A DNA stretch of 10,288 nt. Source: an uncultured Actinomyces sp. (lineage in GTDB: Bacteria; Actinomycetota; Actinomycetes; Actinomycetales; Actinomycetaceae). Location: contig CACYEE010000252.1 of the NCBI GenBank assembly GCA_902773415.1, forward strand, positions 1 to 10,288. The letters run 5' to 3'. Below the pieces are notes generated by a model, which did not search any database, was not told the DNA's origin, and saw nothing but the letters and a program-made list of their open reading frames with translations. Position numbers and translations under genes: made by a program. Below, piece after piece: positions 1 to 6,015 of this stretch (positions are counted from its first letter, which is position 1; each line of letters opens with the position of its first letter).

Positions 1-90
1 CGACACGTGACAAGGTAGGGGCGTCGTCCACAGGGGGGCGACCGCGACCGGGACGCACGGCCCGCAGGACCATGTGGGAGACGGCGTCGC

Positions 91-408
91 TCAAGCTCCC
101 GGAATCTGGATCTCGGATTCGAGGTCGGCCTTGTTCAGCTCCTCGACATTGACGTCCTTGAAGGTCACCACGCGCACCGACCGAACGAAACGCGAGGTTC
201 GGTAGATGTCCCACACCCACGCATCCGTCATCGTCACCTCGAAGAAAATGTCTCCGCCGGACGATGCGTGCACCTTGACGTCGACATTGTTGGCAAGATA
301 GAAACGCCGCTCCGTCTCGACAACGTACCGGAAAATCTTCACGACGTCGCGATACTCGCGATACAGGGCGAGTTCGGACTCGGCCTCAAACTCTTCGATT
401 TCGCTCAT
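91..408 (-). CDS. DUF2469 family protein (conserved actinobacterial, function unknown)
   Basis: This 105-residue protein has an acidic start (MSEIEEFEAE), then a charged, Tyr/Phe-rich core including YREYRDVVKIFRYVVETERR (residues 16-35) and a motif around TDAWVWDIYR (61-70). I recognise this as the DUF2469 family, typically about 100 residues long, which in actinobacteria sits directly after rnhB. No signal peptide or membrane segment is visible, so it should be cytoplasmic. The ATG is preceded by AAGGAG at good spacing and overlaps the rnhB stop by four bases (ATGA), so the two genes are very probably co-translated. A longer open frame reaches 693 but runs through rnhB and has Gly/Arg-rich out-of-frame composition, so this start is chosen. 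The molecular function is unknown; the link to RNase HII is only inferred from position. Confidence 0.9.
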   Translation of the reverse strand: MSEIEEFEAESELALYREYRDVVKIFRYVVETERRFYLANNVDVKVHASSGGDIFFEVTMTDAWVWDIYRTSRFVRSVRVVTFKDVNVEELNKADLESEIQIPGA

Positions 409-1100
409 GCCTTCTCCTTCAGCCCTGGCAGACGCCAACTCGTCCGATGCAGGGGGCTTGCCCCCAGCCGGGCAAGCCCTTGCGAATGCTTCCTCGTTCC
501 GTACCCCTTGTTTGCGGCCCAGCCATAGCCCGGGTACTCCGCGTCGGCCGCCACCATGAGAGCGTCGCGTTCGACTTTGGCGGCCACCGATGCCGCCGCA
601 ACCACCGCGCAGGCCGCGTCCGCCTTCCGCTTCATCGTCACGGAAAGCTGCGGAAGAATCGGGGGCGAATCGAAGAGGGAATCCTCCTTCCACCAGTTGT
701 GCGTGCCGTCAAGAAGCACCGCATCCGGTGCCATGCCCCGCTCCGCGAGCTTCGACAGGGCGTCGGCAGCCGCCATCCGCAGGGCCACGACGATGCCGTA
801 GTCGTCAATGTCCCTGGCCTGCGCATGGCCGACCTCCAGCCCGAGGGTCCACTTGCGGCACAGCGGGGCAAGTTCCACCCGGCGCGCAGGAGACAGCATC
901 TTCGAATCGCGAAGGCCGGAGGGAAACTCGTCCGTCGTCATGGGGCCGACGAGAGCGATTCCAACGCTGACAGGCCCGGCAATCGCTCCGCGCCCGACCT
1001 CGTCGACACCTGCCAGGACCGGAAACCCGCCCCGGGGGCGCGAAACCGATGCAAGAAGCTCAAGCTCGACCTCGCGGCTGGGAATCCGTATCGCGCTCAC
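405..1100 (-). CDS. rnhB: Ribonuclease HII
   Basis: RNase HII cuts the RNA strand of RNA/DNA hybrids and starts removal of single ribonucleotides from DNA in the cytoplasm. The 231-residue product carries the family motifs in order: GVDEVGRGAIAGPV (31-44) with catalytic Asp33 and Glu34, LRDSKMLS (63-70), LLDG with Asp131, KADAACAVVAAASVAAKVERD with Asp161, GYGWAANKGYGT (191-202), and HRTSW (218-222). All four acidic catalytic positions are present and the length is normal. The start is GTG at 1100; the lepB stop overlaps it as GTGA, and no clear Shine-Dalgarno is seen, so reinitiation after lepB is likely. The stop overlaps the DUF2469 start. An upstream extension of the frame lies entirely inside lepB and is rejected. 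Confidence 0.95.
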   Translation of the reverse strand: MSAIRIPSREVELELLASVSRPRGGFPVLAGVDEVGRGAIAGPVSVGIALVGPMTTDEFPSGLRDSKMLSPARRVELAPLCRKWTLGLEVGHAQARDIDDYGIVVALRMAAADALSKLAERGMAPDAVLLDGTHNWWKEDSLFDSPPILPQLSVTMKRKADAACAVVAAASVAAKVERDALMVAADAEYPGYGWAANKGYGTRKHSQGLARLGASPLHRTSWRLPGLKEKA

Positions 1101-1963
1101 TGCGAAGTCGCGGGGAGCGTCGTCACCCTGCTCGGAAGGGCAGCGGCGGAAGCCGAGGGATCGGGAACATTGACGAAAACGTCGCGACCGGATTCGAGAA
1201 GATGGGCCTGGGACAAGGGGTAGAACACCGCCCACGCACGGCCAACCACACGAGATTCGGGCACGAAGCCGTTGCCTTCCTCCAGATGATGCTGACGCGA
1301 ATCGCGGGAATTGCCGCGATTGTCGCCCATGACCCACAGCTGTCCCGCAGGAACCTGAACCTCGAAGGGAATCTGCGACGGCGCGGTTCCCGCATCGAGA
1401 TACGTTTCCGTAATGGCGACGCCGTTGATGGTCAACAGCCCGTCGGCGGTGCAGCACGCGACCGTGTCTCCGCCCTTTCCGATGACCCGCTTGACAAGGT
1501 GGTCGCCCGAGCTGGCGGGAAGCACGCCAACCGTTTCGAGAGCCTTCGACACGCCCTTGCGCACGCGACTTGTGTCGGGGTTGGCCGTTGCCGCGCCGCC
1601 AAGCCAGTCGTTCGGATCGAAAAAGACGATGATGTCGCCGCGCTCGATGTCCTGCGGATCGGAAGCAAGCCGGTTGACGAAAATCCGGTCGCCCGAATTC
1701 AGCGTCGTCTCCATCGACCCCGAGGGCACGTAGAAGGCTTGAAGCAGAAAGGTCTTGATGATGACGGATACGATGACCGCGACAAGCAGGATCCCGAAAA
1801 CCTCGCCGATCGAACGGAACCATTCGCGGCGCGAAGCATGCGCCGCGGCCTTCGCGTCCACTTCCTCCTCGCGCTCGGGTTCGACGAACTCCGGAATCGG
1901 AGCCGAAGCTCCTCCCGGCCGAATCCCAAGGCTGCGAGAAGAATGCCGAGCGTCGCCTGCCAT
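1097..1963 (-). CDS. lepB: Signal peptidase I
   Basis: Type I signal peptidase cleaves signal peptides from exported proteins at the outer face of the membrane. The 288-residue protein has an acidic cytoplasmic N-terminus of about 48 residues and one membrane anchor around residues 53-76. Next comes box B, VPSGSMETTL (79-88), with nucleophile Ser83. Box D, KRVIGKGGD (158-166), carries the general-base Lys158, and box E is GDNRGNSRDSR (213-223). Box B has Glu-Thr where many homologues have a Pro after Met; the Ser-Met core is intact. The ATG is preceded by GGAAGGAAG, a strong ribosome site. It starts about 130 bases after rplS and ends overlapping rnhB by four bases, so lepB-rnhB-DUF2469 looks like one translationally coupled unit, possibly with its own promoter after the hairpin at 2015-2050. 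Confidence 0.95.
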   Translation of the reverse strand: MAGDARHSSRSLGIRPGGASAPIPEFVEPEREEEVDAKAAAHASRREWFRSIGEVFGILLVAVIVSVIIKTFLLQAFYVPSGSMETTLNSGDRIFVNRLASDPQDIERGDIIVFFDPNDWLGGAATANPDTSRVRKGVSKALETVGVLPASSGDHLVKRVIGKGGDTVACCTADGLLTINGVAITETYLDAGTAPSQIPFEVQVPAGQLWVMGDNRGNSRDSRQHHLEEGNGFVPESRVVGRAWAVFYPLSQAHLLESGRDVFVNVPDPSASAAALPSRVTTLPATSQ

Positions 1964-2014
1964 GTCATCTTCCTTCCTCGGGACTGCGGTATGCGTCCCC
2001 TATCGTAACCCATA

Positions 2015-2050
2015 CGGATGGGCCTGCCGCACATGCAACAGGCCCATCCG
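2015..2050 (-). terminator. 12-bp hairpin after rplS, possible terminator
   Basis: A perfect 12 bp inverted repeat (CGGATGGGCCTG paired with CAGGCCCATCCG, loop of 12) lies 45 bases downstream of the rplS stop and about 50 bases before the lepB start. No T-run follows on the minus strand, so it is either a U-less actinobacterial terminator or a processing or attenuation structure. Position and perfection are the only support. Confidence 0.5.
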
Positions 2051-2095
2051 ATGTCCGTTCAGCGGGAAGCGCAATTCCGCCTCCGCGCGCTCCGC

Positions 2096-2458
2096 TCATT
2101 TCTTCGCAGGGCGATCCTCGCGGCGCTCCTTGACCTTCGCGGCCTTGCCGTGGCGGTCACGCAGATAGTAGAGCTTGGCGCGGCGAACGTCGCCACGGGT
2201 GACGACCTCGATCGAATCGATGGTCGGAGCATGCACCGGGAATGTTCGCTCGACGCCCACGCCGAAGGAGACCTTGCGGACGGTGAAGGTCTTGCGAATC
2301 CCTTCGCCGTTGCGGGCAATGACGACGCCCTGGAAAGCCTGGATGCGCGAACGGTTGCCTTCGACAACCCTCACGTTCACGCGAACCGTATCGCCGGCGC
2401 GAAACTCCGGGATGTCGTCGCGCATATTCGGATTGTCGATGAAGTCAAGAGTCTGCAT
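2096..2458 (-). CDS. rplS: 50S ribosomal protein L19 (bL19)
   Basis: L19 is a structural protein of the large subunit placed at the interface with the 30S subunit. The 120-residue product matches the family over its whole length: IPEFRAGDTVRVNVRVVEGNRSRIQAFQGVVIARNGEGI is followed by the FTVRKVSFGVGVERTFPVHAP region, then a basic end with RRAKLYYLRDRHGKAAKVKER. The ATG has GGGAG seven bases upstream. It follows the trmD-GNAT gene by about 140 bases, a common order in bacteria (rpsP-rimM-trmD-rplS). The spacer in front contains a GC-rich hairpin and may hold a leader or a separate promoter. Confidence 0.97.
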   Translation of the reverse strand: MQTLDFIDNPNMRDDIPEFRAGDTVRVNVRVVEGNRSRIQAFQGVVIARNGEGIRKTFTVRKVSFGVGVERTFPVHAPTIDSIEVVTRGDVRRAKLYYLRDRHGKAAKVKERREDRPAKK

Positions 2459-2501
2459 TTCTTACTCCCTGCCCGTGCGCGCAGGCCACGAACACTCTCG
2501 G

Positions 2502-2518
2502 GGCGGGCCACGCCCGCC
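2502..2518 (-). promoter_or_regulatory. Hairpin in the rplS 5' leader
   Basis: A 7 bp perfect stem (GGCGGGC / GCCCGCC, loop of 3) lies about 44 bases upstream of the rplS start, in the 142 bp spacer after the trmD-GNAT stop. The same spacer contains further short GC-rich self-complementary pieces. It could be part of an L19 leader used for autoregulation, or an incidental GC-rich structure. I do not recognise it as a described L19 leader. Confidence 0.3.
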
Positions 2519-2600
2519 GAACCAACAAGGCTCGCCTCGCGCGCGGCCCCCTGCGGCAGGCCTTGCACGCCGTGTCGGCGAGAAAAATCAGCGTGTTTGA

Positions 2601-4118
2601 TTATGCCACATGGATTCTGCGGGCAAAAATGACATCCGAGTTAGGCTCGTCACCCACCATGAAGGTCCGTTCGCCGACCTCCGCGAAGCCCATCTTCCGG
2701 TACGCCTTGCGCGCCCGGCGGTTCCCTTCGTTCGTTCCCAGCCACACGAAGGGCTCGCGCCATTGGCGCGTCCGCTGCGACAGGCCGGCAAGCGTCGCCC
2801 TCCAAAGCGCACCGGAAACGCCGGAGCCCCGCCAGGCGCGATCGACATAGAACTTCGACAGCTCGACGAGCGGCCCGTCGCGCACGACCCCGTCGACGGT
2901 CGCGTTGACCGGAGCCCCCTCTTCGATTCCCGCAGCGCCGTCGGCCTCGGGCAGAAGGCAGAGCGTGTAGCCGGCGAACCCGGTCCCGCCTTCCCCCGCA
3001 TCTTCGCAGACCAGAACGAGCCAATGCGGGTCGGCGAGATATTCGCCGAAACGCTCGGCCGACAGGTTCTCGGCGATGAAGGCGTCCATGTCCTCCCGCC
3101 CAAGCCAGGCCGGGCAGGCATCGGGGAAGGTGCGCGCGGCAAGGGCGGCGAGTGCTTCGGCGTCGGCCGGGCCGGCTTCGCGGATACGCATGGGCGTGGG
3201 ATGGGAGCTGCCGCGGTTGGCCATGAAGCCGAGCTCGGCGAGCATCCTGCGGTCCTTCTTGTCCATCGCCCGGGCGTCGAGTCCTGCGATCATGTCGGGG
3301 CGACGGGCGGCGGTGCGTTCCAGGGAACGGTCGCGCCTCCAGCGGGCGGCCTCGCGGTGGTTGCCGCCGAGGAGAACTTCGGGAATGCGAAGGCCGCGCC
3401 ACTCGACCGGCCGCGTATAGACCGGGTATTCGAGCAGGCCGGCGGCCGAATGGGATTCTTCAAGGAGGGATTCGGGGTTGCCGACCATTCCGGGCAGGAG
3501 ACGCCCGACGGCTTCGACCAGCGCGACGGCGGCCACCTCTCCCCCGTTGAGCACGTAGTCTCCAAGGGAGTATTCGAACACTTCGACGCCGCGGCCCGCG
3601 TAGTGTTCGGCGACGCGGGCGTCGATTCCCTCGTAGCGGCCGCAGGCGACGATGATGCGGTCGGCCTGCCCGGCCAGGCGTTCGCAGGCACGCTGGGTCA
3701 GCGGCGTTCCCGACGGCGTCGGGATGGCAAGGACGGCGCGGAAGGCTTCGGGTGTCGCATTGGGAACCGTGTTCGGTCGCTTCGCTCCCTCTCGCAGCTT
3801 CCCAGTCCCGCGCGAGCAAGCTCGCGCGGACCTTCCGCCTGTCGCTCTTCCTTGGGCGACAGCCTCCTCCTCACCGGTCTTCCGTGCCGGCCCGGCGAGA
3901 AGCTCGTCGATGGCCTTGCCCCAGATGTCGGCACGCATGACCATTCCGGCGCCCCCTCCGGCGGGAGTGTCGTCGACGGTGCGGTGCGGGTCGTCGGTCC
4001 AGTCGCGCAGGTCGTGGGCGGCCACCTCAAGGACTCCCCTCTCGCGTGCCTTTCCGACAAGCGAAAGGTCGAGGACCTGGAAGAACTCGGGAAAGACCGA
4101 GACGATATCGAAGCGCAT
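2601..4118 (-). CDS. trmD: TrmD tRNA (guanine37-N1)-methyltransferase fused to a C-terminal GNAT acetyltransferase
   Basis: TrmD uses S-adenosylmethionine to make m1G37 in tRNA, which prevents frameshifting. Residues 1-298 are TrmD: MRFDIVSVFPEFF start, TPAGGGAGMVM (51-61), the knot segment ACGRYEGIDARV (158-169), EYSLGDYVLNGGE (182-194) with the conserved GDY Asp187, and a C-terminal domain ending DKKDRRMLAELGF. With no stop, the frame runs through a linker of about 11 residues into a GNAT domain (about 310-505). That domain has a YVDRAWRGSGVSGALW acetyl-CoA loop (424-439), an NEGNRRARKAYRKMGF segment (463-478) and a TFMVGDEPNSDVIFARRI end like PaiA-type polyamine acetyltransferases. TrmD also carries about 50 extra residues (75-126) that contain a palindromic repeat. 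The ATG overlaps the rimM stop as TGATG after GGAAGGG. The GNAT substrate is unknown. TrmD is certain; the fusion is read directly, though a separate internal start at 3191 cannot be excluded. Confidence 0.93.
   Translation of the reverse strand: MRFDIVSVFPEFFQVLDLSLVGKARERGVLEVAAHDLRDWTDDPHRTVDDTPAGGGAGMVMRADIWGKAIDELLAGPARKTGEEEAVAQGRATGGRSARACSRGTGKLREGAKRPNTVPNATPEAFRAVLAIPTPSGTPLTQRACERLAGQADRIIVACGRYEGIDARVAEHYAGRGVEVFEYSLGDYVLNGGEVAAVALVEAVGRLLPGMVGNPESLLEESHSAAGLLEYPVYTRPVEWRGLRIPEVLLGGNHREAARWRRDRSLERTAARRPDMIAGLDARAMDKKDRRMLAELGFMANRGSSHPTPMRIREAGPADAEALAALAARTFPDACPAWLGREDMDAFIAENLSAERFGEYLADPHWLVLVCEDAGEGGTGFAGYTLCLLPEADGAAGIEEGAPVNATVDGVVRDGPLVELSKFYVDRAWRGSGVSGALWRATLAGLSQRTRQWREPFVWLGTNEGNRRARKAYRKMGFAEVGERTFMVGDEPNSDVIFARRIHVA
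3751..3862. repeat. Degenerate palindromic repeat inside the trmD reading frame
   Basis: This stretch encodes about residues 86-123 of the TrmD-GNAT protein, inside a segment that ordinary TrmD proteins lack. Bases 3751-3764 match 8879-8892 exactly (GGTGTCGCATTGGG). Bases 3760-3795 match 8811-8846 at about 29 of 36 positions, including GTGTTCGGTCG. Next to this are two hairpins: a 9 bp stem CCGCGCGAG / CTCGCGCGG (3808-3816 and 3821-3829) and a 7 bp stem CTGTCGC / GCGACAG (3839-3845 and 3856-3862). The reading frame stays open throughout. Confidence 0.7.
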
Positions 4119-4717
4119 CAGGCCTGCCCTTCCGTCGTGTCCTTGCTGTCGCGGCCGCCCGTCGCCGAGGCCGCCGGGGCTTGCGCGGTCTCCTCGCTGA
4201 CGGCGAGTTCCTCGTCCGAAAAAAGGCCGGGGGGCGCATCGACGACGATGCAGCCGTCGCCAAGGTCGACCTCGGTGACGATCTGGGCCACGAAGGGCAC
4301 GCGGGCAAGGATCCCGTCCGGTTCGCGCACGACGAGAATGTCGTGGCCGGGCATGTGCTCGACGGCGCTGACCTCGCCAAGGATGTATCCGTCGGGGTCG
4401 AGCGCTTCGAGGCCGACAAGCTCGTGGGCGTAGTAGGCGTCCTCTTCCGCCGTTTCGTCCTCGTCCGTTTCGACGACGAGACGCACGCCGCGCAGCGCCT
4501 CGGCCGTCGTGCGGTCTCCGCATTCGTCGAAAAGAGCGTATGTCGCGCCCTTGTATTCGCGCGTTCGGGCAACGGTGAGCGGGCCGGCTTCGGCCGGGTC
4601 GGTTTCGAGCGCGGTTCCGGCTGCGAGGCGACGCTCGGGCGAATCGGTGCGAACGTCGAGCCGAACTTCTCCCTTGAGCCCGTGGGGAGCGCCGAGAACG
4701 GCGACGGTGAGCTGCAT
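4118..4717 (-). CDS. rimM: Ribosome maturation factor RimM
   Basis: RimM binds ribosomal protein S19 and helps mature the head of the 30S subunit. The 199-residue product has an N-terminal RimM domain starting MQLTVAVLGAPHGLKGEVRL with the family HGxxGEV signature. A short acidic stretch ETDEDETAEEDAYY follows, then the PRC-barrel domain (about 95-165) containing YYAHELVGLEAL, GEVSAVEHMPGHDILVV and VPFVAQIVTEVDL. The last 30 residues are a low-complexity Ala/Glu/Thr tail beyond the usual core. The ATG is preceded by GGAAGGAAG, the same strong site as lepB, and the frame further upstream only translates repeat DNA. Its stop overlaps the trmD start (TGATG). The 403 bp repeat-rich spacer separates it from the KH gene, which in many genomes is nearly adjacent. 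Confidence 0.93.
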   Translation of the reverse strand: MQLTVAVLGAPHGLKGEVRLDVRTDSPERRLAAGTALETDPAEAGPLTVARTREYKGATYALFDECGDRTTAEALRGVRLVVETDEDETAEEDAYYAHELVGLEALDPDGYILGEVSAVEHMPGHDILVVREPDGILARVPFVAQIVTEVDLGDGCIVVDAPPGLFSDEELAVSEETAQAPAASATGGRDSKDTTEGQA

Positions 4718-4760
4718 GGCGACTTCCTTCCATTGGATGCGGCGCGGGCCTGCGGCGAGG

Positions 4761-4869
4761 GGGCTGTCCCATAAGGGCGCGTCCACCGTGGGGTGTCGCA
4801 TCGGAGACTGTCCCCAATCCGGCACTGGCCCGTCCCCTTTGCGACACCCGACTCTCTCGCCTGCGCAAA
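4761..4869. repeat. Dispersed palindromic repeat, copy A
   Basis: This matches 8848-8957 closely: the 57-base core starting CCACCGTGGGGTGTCGCAT differs at about 7 positions, and the flanks are also similar (GGGCTG start, CCTGC-CAAA-type end). It contains an outer inverted repeat GGGTGTCGCA (4791-4800) / TGCGACACCC (4840-4849) around a GACTGTCCCC core. It lies in the spacer between the KH gene and rimM, about 44 bases before the rimM start. It contains no plausible gene. Confidence 0.8.
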
Positions 4870-4871
4870 CG

Positions 4872-4914
4872 GCCGGGGCGGAAATCGGAACAACATGCCG
4901 GTTCCCGCCCCGGC
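4872..4914. repeat. 17-bp imperfect hairpin in the KH-rimM spacer
   Basis: The left arm (4872-4888, GCCGGGGCGG then AAATCGG) pairs with the right arm (4898-4914, CCGGTT then CCCGCCCCGGC) with two imperfect positions and a 9-base loop. It adjoins repeat copy A. It could act as a terminator or RNA processing site in the KH-rimM spacer or be part of the repeat element. No T-run follows on either strand. Confidence 0.6.
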
Positions 4915-4971
4915 AGCGGGCATGTGCGTGCCAGATGCTATTGATGCGGCGCAAGCGGGCGGGTGCCTGCG

Positions 4972-5098
4972 CTGTCCGTACGAAAAGGTCAACACGGACA
5001 GATCCGCACGAAAAGGGACAGTCCCCAAAACCACATGTATCGCAATTCTGGGGACTGCCGAAATCCATCGGGTCCGTGCGCGGCGAGCGCACGAACCC
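4972..5098. repeat. Cluster of three inverted repeats downstream of the KH gene
   Basis: Three structures follow one another: CTGTCCGT / ACGGACAG (4972-4979 and 4994-5001); CAGTCCCCA / TGGGGACTG (5019-5027 and 5049-5057), which belongs to the same GGGGACTGTCCCC-type family; and a 12 bp stem with one mismatch (5070-5081 and 5087-5098, loop of 5). The last one sits 22 bases beyond the KH stop codon and could end or process the rpsP-KH transcript. No coding region is visible between 4718 and 5120. Confidence 0.6.
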
Positions 5099-5120
5099 GC
5101 ATGACGGGGGGGGATCGGCG

Positions 5121-5354
5121 CTAGTCGGTCTCGATAACGTCGACGCGAACCGCGCCACGGCGCGAAAGCGCGCCCATGACCTTGCGCAAGGCGCGTGCGG
5201 TCCGGCCGTTGCGGCCGATGACACGACCGAGATCGTCCGGGTTGACGCGAATCTCAAGGAGTTCGCCGCGCCGCGTATTGCGGCTGGAGACCTCGACGTC
5301 GTCAGGATTGTCGACGATTCCGCGGACCAGATGCTCGAGGGCTTCAGCCAGCAT
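5121..5354 (-). CDS. khpA: KH domain RNA-binding protein (KhpA type)
   Basis: This 77-residue protein is a single KH domain with the RNA-contacting GxxG loop in GRVIGRNGRTARALRKVM (43-60). It is flanked by the strands LLEIRVNPDD and AVRVDVIETD. Family members of this length, encoded beside rpsP, are small RNA-binding proteins that in other Gram-positives pair with the Jag/KhpB protein and affect cell division and mRNA stability; that role is transferred by family, not shown here. The ATG overlaps the rpsP stop as TGATG and has GAGAGG upstream inside rpsP, so the two are translationally coupled. Length is normal and nothing is missing. Confidence 0.93.
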   Translation of the reverse strand: MLAEALEHLVRGIVDNPDDVEVSSRNTRRGELLEIRVNPDDLGRVIGRNGRTARALRKVMGALSRRGAVRVDVIETD

Positions 5355-5806
5355 CAGGCGTCCTCTCCGGCTTCCTCGGCCTCTGCCGATTCGGCGTCGG
5401 CTTTTGCCTCGGCTTCAGCCCTGGCCTTGGCCTCGGCAGCCTCGGCGCGACGCTTCTCGGCTTCGTTCTGGACGGCCTCGGCGGCAACCTTGCGGGCCTC
5501 CTCCGCGTCGACCGTCTTTCTGACCTCAAGGGTGCCCTCGGCACCGTCGAGGCCCTTGAACTTCTGCCAGTCGCCGGTGATCTTGAGCTGGGCGAGCACG
5601 GGCTCGGTGGGCTGGGCGCCAACCGAGAGCCAGTACTGCGCACGCTCGGAATCGATGTCGATCAGCGACGGATTCTGCATGGGATCGTACTTGCCGATCT
5701 CCTCGATGACCTTGCCGTCGCGCTTCTTGCGCGAATCGACAACGACGACACGGTAGAACGGCGAGCGCATCTTGCCCATGCGCTTCAGGCGAATCTTGAC
5801 TGCCAC
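5354..5806 (-). CDS. rpsP: 30S ribosomal protein S16 (bS16) with long C-terminal tail
   Basis: S16 is an early-binding protein of the small ribosomal subunit. The first 80 or so residues are the conserved domain: MAVKIRLKRMGKMRSPFYRV, DSRKKRDGKVIEEIGKYDP, and the SERAQYWLSVGAQPT region. The 150-residue product is longer than the roughly 80-90 of most bacteria because of an Ala/Glu/Lys-rich, probably helical tail from about residue 100, as is usual in actinobacteria. The start is GTG, with AGGAG eight bases upstream. The stop overlaps the KH gene start by one base. The 209 bp spacer in front suggests an independent promoter, but I could not define one convincingly; a TTGACG element has no good partner. 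Confidence 0.96.
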   Translation of the reverse strand: MAVKIRLKRMGKMRSPFYRVVVVDSRKKRDGKVIEEIGKYDPMQNPSLIDIDSERAQYWLSVGAQPTEPVLAQLKITGDWQKFKGLDGAEGTLEVRKTVDAEEARKVAAEAVQNEAEKRRAEAAEAKARAEAEAKADAESAEAEEAGEDA

Positions 5807-6015
5807 GTGGCTGTCTCCTATTTCTCACTTGGGGCGGACACCGGGTCGGACTGTGGGGACATGCCCTCGCCGCCATCCTTGGACAGGGGCCTGCACGGTT
5901 GAGAGGGACCGCAGCACCCGAGTACAACCGTCAATTGTGCCAGAACCGTTGCCTTCGACGTGTCTCGTCGCCTGTTTCCTGCGCCACTTTGCCATCCGGG
6001 GCAGTGCGCGCGCAT
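5807..6015. other. Spacer between the CDF gene and rpsP
   Basis: This 209 bp region holds the rpsP ribosome site (AGGAG near its low-coordinate end). It also holds a weak inverted repeat, ACGGTTG / CAACCGT, separated by 23 bases. No gene, clear terminator or convincing promoter is seen. Confidence 0.5.

Noticed and set aside
1..73. Possible start of the next minus-strand gene (ATG at 73, open to the window edge)
   Set aside because: No ribosome site precedes it and the 24 residues match nothing I recognise. YraN or ComM genes often follow DUF2469, but neither start is recognisable here. Nothing else is seen in bases 1-90.
2610..4433. Open frame of about 600 codons on the plus strand
   Set aside because: It is antisense to trmD-GNAT and rimM, whose protein motifs are unmistakable; no domain is seen in it.
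4119..4868. Upstream extension of the trmD frame
   Set aside because: It overlaps rimM in another frame and gives Arg-rich nonsense; TrmD clearly begins at the MRFDIVSVFPEFF start.
4718..5120. CRISPR-like array in the repeat-rich spacer
   Set aside because: The structures differ from one another and show no regular repeat-spacer period; no cas genes are present.
5850..5885. Partial resemblance to the palindromic repeat (GGACTGTGGGGACATGCC)
   Set aside because: The match is short and lacks the inverted-repeat arms, so chance similarity is likely.
5905..5945. Candidate rpsP promoter with a TTGACG -35 element on the minus strand
   Set aside because: No acceptable -10 hexamer lies 16-18 bases downstream of it.
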